DNA from: Hyphomicrobiales bacterium
GTDB taxonomy: Bacteria > Pseudomonadota > Alphaproteobacteria > Rhizobiales > Aestuariivirgaceae
Direction of reading: 5' to 3'
Assembly (NCBI GenBank): GCA_025362535.1
Contig: JANYGE010000257.1
Location: forward strand, 1 to 6,828
Length of the DNA: 6,828 bases
The number at the start of each line of letters is the position of its first letter. Position 1 is the first letter of the stretch. Shown here piece after piece: positions 1 to 6,464 of the stretch. A model generated the notes under the pieces. The model had not been told where the DNA came from, did no database searches, and worked only from the letters and a program-made list of their open reading frames with translations. Position numbers and translations under genes: made by a program.

Positions 1-4
1 CCTT

Positions 5-37
5 TGGAGAAGGTGCCCCGAAGGGGCGGATGAGGTC
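5..37. repeat. Intergenic palindromic repeat, hairpin-forming
   Basis: The segment has a GGAGAAGGTG lead-in, a perfect stem GCCCC (15-19) / GGGGC (23-27) around a GAA loop, and a GGATGAGG tail. This layout resembles a dispersed intergenic repeat family frequent in Rhizobiales and other alphaproteobacteria; that link is from memory, not a search. It lies 20-50 bases beyond the stop codon of the minus-strand Rsm22 gene, so it may protect the 3' end of that transcript or help end it. No T-tract follows on either strand, so it is not a standard intrinsic terminator. Its left boundary may lie outside the window. Confidence 0.6.
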
Positions 38-56
38 CCTGGTTACACATTCGAAG

Positions 57-1013
57 TTACAACGAGAAAGCATCCCCCCATTCCAATTTCTTAGCCTGTT
101 TGTAAGCTGGCTTATCACGCGATGCAATCTGCTGTATGTGCAATCCGGCAGCGCTGCAGAGTTTCAACGTCGTTCCAATTTTGGTTGTGATGGGTGGTGC
201 CACAATGCGGGCTTGCGGCAGATCATATTTTTGACGCGCCACAGCGATCCAGCTGAAGGGTTCATCCTCATAAGGCACTGAGGCCGCTTTGGCATGCATA
301 TGGTCGCGGCTGCGGGCCAGACGCTGGGTGAAATGGCACCAGTCCTTGCCGCTCATCGGGCAAGTGTTGGCGTGGGTGCATGGCCCAATCAGGTGGGCAC
401 CCGCCGCCAGCAATGCGGCACGCGCGTTGCGAATGCGGGCAAAGCCTCTGGGCGTTCCGGGTTCGATGATCACCAGCATATGCTCAGCCTGGGCCCAAAG
501 CTTCAGTGCTGCCTCTCCGGCGGCGCGCTCTTCCAGTTCGGCAAACACATAGGCCGCGATAACAAGATTTGCCTTGGCGTCACCCTCGCCCAATTTGGCT
601 TTGATCACTTGTGCTGCCGCCAGTGCTGGAAGCGCGCTGGCTGCCGCCAGTTCTTCAGCCAAAGCCACAAAGCGCGCATCGGCTTCAATCATGGTAATGT
701 TTTGAATTTCCGGCCATTGCGCCAAAGCCGCCCAGCTTGCGGTGCCAGGCCCTGCCCCCACATCCAGGATGGATTGCGGTGCGAAACTTTCGGCAATCAC
801 AGCAATCTGCGATAACACCCGCCCCACGGCCGCATAAGTGGCGGGCATGCGCGCCGTGAGATAGGCAGCAAGATCAATATGGGCCGAGCTTCGGCCATGG
901 CGATAAGTTTCAGTCAACCGATCCGCCTTATCGCGCAAAGCCCCCGCTTCACGGGTTTCCAGCCAGGTGGCAATGGCACGGTCCAGTGACCCAATGCGAT
1001 TAGAATATGACAA
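57..1013 (-). CDS. Small ribosomal subunit Rsm22-family methyltransferase-like protein
   Basis: This 318-residue protein belongs to the Rsm22/METTL17 family, whose mitochondrial members bind the small ribosomal subunit and act in its assembly; the role of bacterial members is less certain. A Rossmann methyltransferase core is visible: SAM-loop motif LDVGAGPG at 83-90, acidic residue E110 at the end of the next strand, and the family motif IIEPGTPRGF at 182-191. The segment GPCTHANTCPMSGKDWCHF (210-228) carries Cys212, Cys218 and Cys226, with a fourth Cys286 about 60 residues on. These match the four-cysteine [4Fe-4S] site described for METTL17/Rsm22. The start is a TTG at 1011-1013, since the frame has no ATG or GTG between it and the upstream stop at 1074-1076; the ribosome site is weak (TGGA about 8 bases before). 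It is divergent from the SbmA gene across 91 bases. It is probably cytoplasmic, with no signal peptide or membrane segment. Confidence 0.9.
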   Translation of the reverse strand: MSYSNRIGSLDRAIATWLETREAGALRDKADRLTETYRHGRSSAHIDLAAYLTARMPATYAAVGRVLSQIAVIAESFAPQSILDVGAGPGTASWAALAQWPEIQNITMIEADARFVALAEELAAASALPALAAAQVIKAKLGEGDAKANLVIAAYVFAELEERAAGEAALKLWAQAEHMLVIIEPGTPRGFARIRNARAALLAAGAHLIGPCTHANTCPMSGKDWCHFTQRLARSRDHMHAKAASVPYEDEPFSWIAVARQKYDLPQARIVAPPITTKIGTTLKLCSAAGLHIQQIASRDKPAYKQAKKLEWGDAFSL

Positions 1014-1104
1014 AGTGTTTATCCAAGAAACCGTTGCTCCTGAGGGTGCGTAAAGACTAAGGTTAAGCCGAATCTAATCCTTTAAACCATGAAAGACAGC
1101 CCCA

Positions 1105-2349
1105 ATGTTTGTTTCATTTTTTCCAAGCCCACGCGCCTTTTTTACCTCAGCGATTGTGTGGGCCTTGGCTGCCGTGTTGTTTTGGTTTTTTGTGGCGCGC
1201 AATTTCGGCGTCAATATCGGTTTGCCAAATCCAGCTGATACCGATGCACCGATTATTGGTGTTTCGGTTTTCTGGTCAAAGCCTTTCATCTGGTTTTATA
1301 TTTATTATGCTTTTGTGGTTGGAATTTTTGCCGCTTTTTGGAAAGTGTTTTCTCCCCATAAATGGTTCATGTGGTCGGTGCTCGGATCAGCGTTGATCAT
1401 TTTTGTAACCTATTTTCAGGTCGAGGTAAGTGTGGCCATCAATAATTGGTATGGCCCATTTTATGATTTGATTCAGGCTGCTTTGGGCAAAACCCGCCCC
1501 GTCACTTTGGGTGAATTCTATGCAGGCTTGCTCAGCTTCTTTGGCATCGCATCGGTTGCCGTGATCATGGGTGTGCTTAATCGTTTCTTCGTCAGCCATT
1601 ATGTGTTTCGCTGGCGCACTGCGATGAATGATTTTTATATGACGCATTGGCCACAATTGCGCAGTGTTGAAGGTGCAGCACAGCGTGTGCAGGAAGACAC
1701 TATGCGCTTTGCCAGCAACACGGAAGACTTAGGCGTAAGTTTGGTCAGCTCCATCATGACGCTTATTGCGTTCTTGCCAGTGTTGCTGAAGCTTTCTGCC
1801 GATGTGACCGAACTGCCGATCATCGGTCATATTCCTTATGCGCTGGTGGTGGTTGCTTTAGCGTGGTCGGCCTTTGGCACGGCCTTCCTCGCCCTCATCG
1901 GGGTGCGTTTGCCGGGCTTACAATTTCGCAATCAAAAGGTTGAAGCCGCTTACCGCAAGGAACTTGTTTACGGTGAAGACTATGCAGACCGCGCCCTGCC
2001 GCCAACCATGACCGAGCTGTTTCAAGACGTTCGCAAAAACTATTTCCGACTCTATTTTAACTACATGTATTTCAATGTGGGCCGCATCATCTATTTGCAA
2101 ACCGACAACATTTTCCCCTACTTCGTTTTGGCCCCCACCATTGTTGCGGGAAAAATCACACTGGGCGCCATGAACCAGATTTTGAATGCCTTCGATCAGG
2201 TGCGCAGTTCCTTCCAATATCTGGTCAATTCATGGACCGACATTGTTGAGTTAATGTCAATCTACAAACGCCTGCGCGCCTTCGAAGCCGTGATCGCTGG
2301 CGGACCACTTCCAGCGATCGATCTTCAGGTTGCTAGCGAAGTGAGCTGA
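1105..2349 (+). CDS. sbmA: Peptide antibiotic importer SbmA/BacA
   Basis: This 414-residue inner-membrane protein takes up peptides into the cytoplasm using the proton gradient. In enterobacteria and rhizobia such proteins import microcin-type, proline-rich and nodule-specific cysteine-rich peptides and affect envelope lipids. Hydrophobic helices are visible at about 11-33, 62-80, 90-110, 137-160, 210-230 and 245-265, with a further one near 335-350. Family landmarks are [13 protein letters not shown] (163-175), [15 protein letters not shown] (189-203), LPIIGHIPY (237-245), [14 protein letters not shown] (279-292) and [11 protein letters not shown] (381-391). Length and the N-terminal pattern MFxSFFP agree with E. 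coli SbmA (406 residues), which supports the ATG at 1105 although no strong ribosome site precedes it. There is no ATP-binding domain, so it is SbmA/BacA rather than a BclA-type ABC protein. It is single-standing and followed by an intergenic repeat. The T-rich stretches reflect Phe/Leu/Val-rich helices and need not mean transfer. Confidence 0.97.
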   Translation: MFVSFFPSPRAFFTSAIVWALAAVLFWFFVARNFGVNIGLPNPADTDAPIIGVSVFWSKPFIWFYIYYAFVVGIFAAFWKVFSPHKWFMWSVLGSALIIFVTYFQVEVSVAINNWYGPFYDLIQAALGKTRPVTLGEFYAGLLSFFGIASVAVIMGVLNRFFVSHYVFRWRTAMNDFYMTHWPQLRSVEGAAQRVQEDTMRFASNTEDLGVSLVSSIMTLIAFLPVLLKLSADVTELPIIGHIPYALVVVALAWSAFGTAFLALIGVRLPGLQFRNQKVEAAYRKELVYGEDYADRALPPTMTELFQDVRKNYFRLYFNYMYFNVGRIIYLQTDNIFPYFVLAPTIVAGKITLGAMNQILNAFDQVRSSFQYLVNSWTDIVELMSIYKRLRAFEAVIAGGPLPAIDLQVASEVS

Positions 2350-2406
2350 AGGCTTGGCTTATGCTTCAAGATGAGAGATTGGCAATACGGAACCCATTGC
2401 CGCCAG

Positions 2407-2500
2407 CCCTTCGAGGCTGCTTCGCGGCGCCTCAGGGTGAGACTTTATCCACTCCCCTCATGCTGAGGTGCGCGAAGCGTGAGCTGCGAGCCTCGAAGCA
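2407..2500. repeat. Imperfect palindromic (REP/BIME-like) repeat pair
   Basis: Two related units face each other. The left unit (2407-2440) reads CTTCGAGGCT at 2409-2418 and CCTCAG at 2430-2435. The right unit (2457-2500) reads the reverse complements, CTGAGG at 2463-2468 and AGCCTCGAAG at 2489-2498. The outer arms match 10 of 10 and the inner arms 6 of 6. The right unit holds about 9 extra bases between its arms, so the units are diverged copies, not one perfect palindrome. The sequence type (CTTCGAGGCT...CTTCGCG...CCTCAG...TGAG) is a common dispersed repeat of alphaproteobacteria, from memory. It lies between the convergent ends of the SbmA and LicD-family genes, and its right unit overlaps the coding end of the latter. 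Confidence 0.8.
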
Positions 2501-3171
2501 TTGGCCTTGATTGACTTACACACTCTCTTAACCTGCCACTTCATCCAGCCCACCCCCCAGGAATATACCCCGCGCAGGCCAATGCAGTGGACGGATTCCA
2601 GATTGAAGGCTGAATATTTCCACGACCAGAGCTTGGCGGGCACCCGCCAATTGGGGCCATAGATATGGGCCAAATAGGTTTCAGCATTCTTTGGCACTGG
2701 CACTTTAAATCCATCAAATTCGCGCATCTCCACGCCCGCATAGAGATGTGAGAAAACGAAAACATGCGGGCTTTTGCCTTCATGGGTCACAAGCTTCTTG
2801 CCAATTTCCTGAGTCATGAAAATATCGCCTGCAGTGTTACCGCATAAGAACTTGGCCACATTCACCCGGCCATCAGCGCTGCGGGTTTTGGTGATCGGCA
2901 TGCCCGCCGCTGTGAGCGTGTTTTCAACAGCGGCAAAATTGACGTCCGGCCCCACTGCGATATCCACATCCGTATCCCATTTGATCAATTCCCCATCGCG
3001 GATCAAGCCAAGCAGCGCGCCATAGGTGATCCAGTGGTGAATTCCAGCCTCACTCAGAGCCGTGCTGGCGCGGCACAAGTCGGCCAGCGCTGTAACGGCA
3101 TTCCACTGAGGCGCTTTCGCTGCCGCTCTTAGAGTGACGGTCAGCTTGACCCTTGAGAATTTTAACTTCAT
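2458..3171 (-). CDS. LicD-family phosphotransferase-like protein
   Basis: This 237-residue protein has the signature of the LicD family, members of which transfer phosphocholine or related groups from a CDP-linked donor to surface polysaccharide or teichoic acid; the fold is nucleotidyltransferase-like. Key segment: YGALLGLIRDGELIKWD at 50-66, continuing to Asp68 and Asp70, which gives the D-x-D-x-D metal site of the family (usually WDDDIDI). A second typical block, VPVPKNAETYLAHIYGPNW, is at 157-175. ATG at 3169-3171 is chosen because AGGG lies just before it and because it leaves the divergent LicC-like gene free. An in-frame GTG at 3315 would add 48 residues antisense to that gene's catalytic motif. 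The last 13 residues (225-237) and the TGA are encoded by an intergenic repeat. No signal peptide is visible, so it probably acts on the cytoplasmic side. The acceptor glycan is not identifiable here. Confidence 0.82.
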   Translation of the reverse strand: MKLKFSRVKLTVTLRAAAKAPQWNAVTALADLCRASTALSEAGIHHWITYGALLGLIRDGELIKWDTDVDIAVGPDVNFAAVENTLTAAGMPITKTRSADGRVNVAKFLCGNTAGDIFMTQEIGKKLVTHEGKSPHVFVFSHLYAGVEMREFDGFKVPVPKNAETYLAHIYGPNWRVPAKLWSWKYSAFNLESVHCIGLRGVYSWGVGWMKWQVKRVCKSIKANASRLAAHASRTSA

Positions 3172-3199
3172 AGACCCTGTCTCATAAAGTTTATTTTTT

Positions 3200-3203
3200 G
3201 GAG
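3200..3203 (+). promoter_or_regulatory. Ribosome binding site supporting a CTG start
   Basis: GGAG stands 7 bases before the in-frame CTG at 3211-3213, an ideal Shine-Dalgarno distance. No ATG, GTG or TTG occurs in this frame between the upstream stop (3163-3165) and the TTG at 3268, which is too late because it follows the GxGxR motif. The site is therefore the main evidence for where translation of the nucleotidyltransferase begins. An ATT at 3205 is only one base away from GGAG and is less likely. Confidence 0.5.
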
Positions 3204-3210
3204 CATTGAA

Positions 3211-3969
3211 CTGAGTAACACAAGGCCAGAGATTGCCATCATTCTTGCGGCAGGGCGCGGAACGCGGTTGGAGGGCTTGACCAAGGATTGGCCCAAATGC
3301 CTTCTTGATATTCACGGGGTCACCCCCTTGGACCTGTCGCTCGCAGCCTTACAGGCGAATGGAATCAGAAAAGTGATTTTGGTGACCGGCCATGTGAGCG
3401 AGGCCTTTGACCAGCTCGAAGTTCCCGCAGGGTTGCACCTGATCAAAATATATAATGCTGCCTATGCCACCGCTGGCAACGCGGTTAGCCTTGCTGTGGG
3501 TTTGCGCGCTTGTGATGGGCCGTGCTTAATTCTTGATAGTGATATTCTTTATGAACCCGTAGCCCTCGTCACCGCTTTATCGGGTTCTGCTGAGAACCTC
3601 ATCATATTGGCAGGGCCTTCAGGCTCGGGCGATGAATTCCACACCTGGGCAGATTCCAGCGGGCATTTGTGCCATCAATCAAAAAACCGTGCAGCCATCG
3701 CAGCCGATCCCGTTGGAGAGGTGGTTGGCATTTTGCGCTGCGGCAACGCTTTGCGCGCCGCCCTCCTGCACACCATAGAGCACTTGCACCCTTCGCCGGT
3801 GAATGTGGAATATGAGGAAGCCTTGGTCAGAGTTTCAGCCCAGCACCCGATAAAATGCATCGTGATGCAGGATCTTATCTGGTGCGAAATTGACAATGAA
3901 GCAATGCTGGCAAAAGCCAGAGACACCATATTTCCCGCACTAAAAGCGAAAGCTGAAGCTGGAAATTAA
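3211..3969 (+). CDS. LicC-like NTP transferase (phosphocholine cytidylyltransferase family)
   Basis: This 252-residue cytoplasmic enzyme is predicted to activate a phosphorylated small molecule with CTP (or another NTP), releasing pyrophosphate. The nucleotidyltransferase signature is at the N-terminus: LAAGRGTRL (12-20), Thr24 and PKCLL (28-32). The metal-binding DSD is at 109-111. The stretch YNAAYATAGNAVSL (81-94), the EYEEAL block (200-205) and a WCEID motif (224-228), followed by a helix, fit the LicC/phosphocholine cytidylyltransferase group better than sugar-nucleotide enzymes. The start is placed at CTG 3211 because GGAG precedes it by 7 bases; the first standard start codon (TTG 3268) would delete the catalytic loop. 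The gene is head to head with a LicD-family gene, 39 bases apart, which supports a CDP-choline-like product used by that neighbour. An aminoethylphosphonate cytidylyltransferase is the main alternative. Confidence is high for the family, moderate for the substrate and start. Confidence 0.82.
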   Translation: MSNTRPEIAIILAAGRGTRLEGLTKDWPKCLLDIHGVTPLDLSLAALQANGIRKVILVTGHVSEAFDQLEVPAGLHLIKIYNAAYATAGNAVSLAVGLRACDGPCLILDSDILYEPVALVTALSGSAENLIILAGPSGSGDEFHTWADSSGHLCHQSKNRAAIAADPVGEVVGILRCGNALRAALLHTIEHLHPSPVNVEYEEALVRVSAQHPIKCIVMQDLIWCEIDNEAMLAKARDTIFPALKAKAEAGN

Positions 3970-3970
3970 A

Positions 3971-4046
<76 letters not shown>

Positions 4047-4057
4047 GACTGCGGGGG

Positions 4058-4086
4058 TGAATAGCTGGTGATTTAGCAGAATGCAA
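4058..4086 (-). promoter_or_regulatory. Candidate promoter of tRNA-Val
   Basis: On the minus strand TTGCAT (4081-4086) and TATTCA (4058-4063) are separated by 17 bases, and the second box ends 11 bases before the mature tRNA 5' end. Each box matches only 3 of 6 consensus positions, so spacing and location are the main support. This is inference. Confidence 0.35.
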
Positions 4087-4132
4087 GCTTCGGAATATTA
4101 TTTTTTTAGGGTGAGGAAACCCACTCTAATTT

Positions 4133-4160
4133 CGTCATCCCTGCTTTCGCAGGGGTAACG
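4133..4160. repeat. Short palindromic repeat / hairpin
   Basis: The 28-base element has the core CCCTGC-TTTC-GCAGGG (4139-4154) flanked by CGTCAT and GTAACG, which are themselves partly complementary. It resembles the CGTCATCCC...GGG-type hairpin repeats scattered in many proteobacterial genomes, from memory. It lies 26 bases past the stop codon of the molybdoenzyme gene, so on the minus strand it could stabilise or help end that transcript. No T-tract follows on the minus strand, which argues against a plain intrinsic terminator. Confidence 0.6.
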
Positions 4161-4186
4161 GCTCAAGTTGTGACCCCAATTTATAC

Positions 4187-6280
4187 TCAAACCTTGCGCA
4201 GCCACACCCGGTTATCATGATAGCTGCCGCCACCGGCTGGGGCGGGTTGATCGGAACCAGTCAGCGTGTTGATGCCGCAGCCGTCTTCATAGGCCGTATT
4301 GGGCCACAGGCCTTCTGAAATTAACACGCCGCGCCTTTGGCCGTCATGGGCTTTGGCGTGCAATGTCACCTGGCCACGGGCGCTGCCCAGCCGCACTTTA
4401 TCGCCGTCCGCCAATCCGTTTGCAGTTAAATCCTCTGGGTGCACGAACACCATAGGCCTGCCTTCGCGTTTGCGGCTGGAGGGCGTTTCATTGAAGCTGG
4501 AGTTTAAGAAGGTGCGCGCTGGTGAGGTGGCGAGGCGGAAGGGATATTCTTCATTCGCCACTTCAATTGCCGTATAATAATCCGGAAATTTTGGCAGGTC
4601 TTCATAGGGGCCAAGCTGGCCGGTGGGCGAGAGGTTGGCCGCCTTTTTCCAATCCGGTTTGAAGTGATATTTGCCATCCGCATGGCCAAAGCCTTTGATG
4701 AAATGCGCGGTTTCAAACTCTGGTTGAATATCCACCCAGTTTTCCGCGTCGAGCACATCGAGACCGGGGCGGTTGGTATCTCGCAGGGTTTGATCAATAA
4801 TGTCACGCGGGCTCATCTCGAAGCCCTTGTGAACGGCACCCACACGCTTGGCGATTTCGCTGATCACAAAATGATTGGTTCTGCATTCGCCTGGTTCCTG
4901 CACCAGCTTGCGGCCAAACATAATATGTTGGTGCCCGCCACCTTGATAAAGATCATCATGCTCCAAAAACATGGTGGCAGGCAAAAGCACATCGGCATAT
5001 TTGGCCGTCTCGGTCATAAATTGCTCATGCACACAGACGAACAGATCCTCACGCGCAAAGCCCTGCTTCACTTTGTTTTGGTCGGGTGCGATGGAGACAG
5101 GATTGGTGTTTTGAATGAGCATGGCCATCACTGGTGGCCCGCCTTGTAAATCATGCGGATTGCCGAGCAGCGCTTCGCCCACGCGGGCTTGATCCATCAC
5201 GCGGAATTTTCCCTTGGCGGCATCCTTGCCTTCGATCAAAGTTTTATTCCATTTATAAATGCCACTGTTGGAATGCAAAGCACCCCCACCTTCATTAAGC
5301 CACGCGCCCGTAATGGCCGGGATCGAGGTTACCGCATGCATGTTAACCGCGCCATTGCGCGAGCGGGCAAAACCATAGCCAATGCGGAAATAGGTGCGCG
5401 GGGTTTCACCAATCAGCTTGGCAAAGGCTTCGATTTCAGAAAGCGGGCAACCACAAATCTCCGCCGCCCATTCTGGGGTTTTATCTTTGAGATGGGCTTC
5501 CAACTCGCGTGGATGATCCGTGTACTGATTTAAATAATCCCAGTTGGCGTGACCGTCACGAAATAACACATGCATGATCGCACAGGCGAGTGCGCCATCG
5601 GTGCCGGGCTTGATCAGCAACTTTATGTCGGCGGCTTTCATCGTGCCGGTTTCATAAATATCAACGCAGGCCATTTTGGCGCCACGGGTTTTGCGGGCGA
5701 TGCCAATATGCGTCATCACATTCACTTGGGTGTTCACCGGGTTGCCGCCCCACACCACAATGAGATCAGATTTCTGCATCTCACGCGGGTCAACGCCTGC
5801 AATGCGGCCCGTGCCAGCAAAATAACCCGCCCATGATAAGGCGATGCACACCGTGCCATACATGCCGGAATAGGATTTAACATGGCGCAAGCGTTCAATG
5901 CCATCGCGCATCACCAGCCCCATGGTGCCAGCATAATAATAAGGCCACACTGATTCACTGCCATGTTCTTTTTCGGCTTTGAGGAAAGCCGCAGCCGTTA
6001 GGTCAAGCGCTTCATCCCACGAGATGCGCTCAAATTGCCCCGAACCTTTCGGCCCCACCCGCTTCATCGGGTGCAGCAAACGATCCGGATGATGAATGCG
6101 CTCGGCGTAGCGCGCCACTTTCTCGCAGATCACCCCCAGCGTATAAGAATTATCCTTAGCGCCGCGCACCCGGCCAATGGTGTTTTCGTCCAGCAGCTCC
6201 ACCTCCAGCGCACAAGCCGAAGGGCAATCATGCGGGCAAACGGAGATTCCGGTTCTGATGTTTGGGGTTTGGATGTTCAT
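4187..6280 (-). CDS. Molybdopterin- and [4Fe-4S]-containing oxidoreductase, DMSO reductase superfamily
   Basis: This 697-residue protein is predicted to bind bis-molybdopterin guanine dinucleotide and one iron-sulfur cluster. Cys15, Cys19, Cys23 and Cys52 form the N-terminal cluster site with spacing C-x3-C-x3-C-x28-C. Cofactor landmarks follow: ISWDEALD (86-93), VVWGGNPVNTQVN (175-187), KPGTDGALA (224-232), NTNP (391-394), EQFMTETAKYADVLLPA (419-435), and a C-terminal domain (about 580-697) with HPEDLTANGLADGDKVRL (614-631) typical of the dinucleotide-binding fold. Cys145 in YGTVC (141-145) is the likeliest molybdenum ligand, by position only. There is no twin-arginine signal, so it should be cytoplasmic. 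The ATG at 6278-6280 is preferred over a TTG 36 bases upstream because the family begins shortly before the first cysteine; no strong ribosome site supports either. No partner subunit, chaperone or FdhD is adjacent. Substrate unknown; formate dehydrogenase or thiosulfate/polysulfide reductase labels would be guesses. Confidence 0.92.
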   Translation of the reverse strand: MNIQTPNIRTGISVCPHDCPSACALEVELLDENTIGRVRGAKDNSYTLGVICEKVARYAERIHHPDRLLHPMKRVGPKGSGQFERISWDEALDLTAAAFLKAEKEHGSESVWPYYYAGTMGLVMRDGIERLRHVKSYSGMYGTVCIALSWAGYFAGTGRIAGVDPREMQKSDLIVVWGGNPVNTQVNVMTHIGIARKTRGAKMACVDIYETGTMKAADIKLLIKPGTDGALACAIMHVLFRDGHANWDYLNQYTDHPRELEAHLKDKTPEWAAEICGCPLSEIEAFAKLIGETPRTYFRIGYGFARSRNGAVNMHAVTSIPAITGAWLNEGGGALHSNSGIYKWNKTLIEGKDAAKGKFRVMDQARVGEALLGNPHDLQGGPPVMAMLIQNTNPVSIAPDQNKVKQGFAREDLFVCVHEQFMTETAKYADVLLPATMFLEHDDLYQGGGHQHIMFGRKLVQEPGECRTNHFVISEIAKRVGAVHKGFEMSPRDIIDQTLRDTNRPGLDVLDAENWVDIQPEFETAHFIKGFGHADGKYHFKPDWKKAANLSPTGQLGPYEDLPKFPDYYTAIEVANEEYPFRLATSPARTFLNSSFNETPSSRKREGRPMVFVHPEDLTANGLADGDKVRLGSARGQVTLHAKAHDGQRRGVLISEGLWPNTAYEDGCGINTLTGSDQPAPAGGGSYHDNRVWLRKV

Positions 6281-6339
6281 GAAGATAAGACTACAACAAT
6301 TCAAAGAGTTTTCCAATGAATCGCAACAAAGTTCATACT

Positions 6340-6389
6340 ATCTTAGGTAGATCAGCTAGACTTTATGTGCATCTTTGGGTAGATTCAGG
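6340..6389. promoter_or_regulatory. Imperfect direct repeat, candidate operator
   Basis: ATCTTAGGTAGATCAG (6340-6355) and ATCTTTGGGTAGATTCAG (6371-6388) start 31 bases apart, close to three helical turns. Each contains the inverted pair ATCT/AGAT with 5 or 6 bases between. They sit in the 184-bp region between the divergent molybdoenzyme and glycosyltransferase-like genes, where a regulator controlling either would bind. No clear -35/-10 pair was found to anchor them, and no regulator gene is in the window. A chance repeat in AT-rich spacer DNA is possible. Confidence 0.3.
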
Positions 6390-6464
6390 AACATGGCGAG
6401 GCGATTAGGGTTGTTTCGTCCACCAGAAGTTCAATTCAATCCTTATAGGATAAGAGATTAATTC

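Noticed and set aside
294..815. 173-codon open frame on the plus strand
   Set aside because: It is fully antisense to the well-supported Rsm22-family gene and its translation shows no recognisable motif; a shadow of GC-biased third positions.
1105..1420. T-rich start of the SbmA gene as a sign of foreign origin
   Set aside because: The composition follows from Phe/Leu/Val-rich membrane helices, and the protein matches the family along its whole length.
2381..2401. Stem GGCAAT/ATTGCC after the SbmA gene as a terminator
   Set aside because: The stem has only 6 pairs with a 9-base loop and no T-tract follows, so termination here is not supported.
3172..3315. 48-residue upstream extension of the LicD-family gene from a GTG at 3315
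   Set aside because: It would lie antisense over the catalytic motif of the divergent nucleotidyltransferase and has no family resemblance; ATG 3171 gives the usual LicD-family layout.
4110..4127. GGGT/ACCC mini-hairpin next to a run of T on the plus strand
   Set aside because: The T-run precedes the hairpin on the plus strand and becomes A on the minus strand, so it is in the wrong place for an intrinsic terminator in either direction.
4664..5533. Two plus-strand open frames of 161 and 126 codons
   Set aside because: Both are antisense to conserved parts of the molybdoenzyme and show no domain, so they are taken as shadows.
6281..6316. TTG start at 6316 for the molybdoenzyme
   Set aside because: The extra 12 residues (MENSLNCCSLIF) are not typical, there is no clear ribosome site, and an ATG at 6280 begins shortly before the first cluster cysteine.
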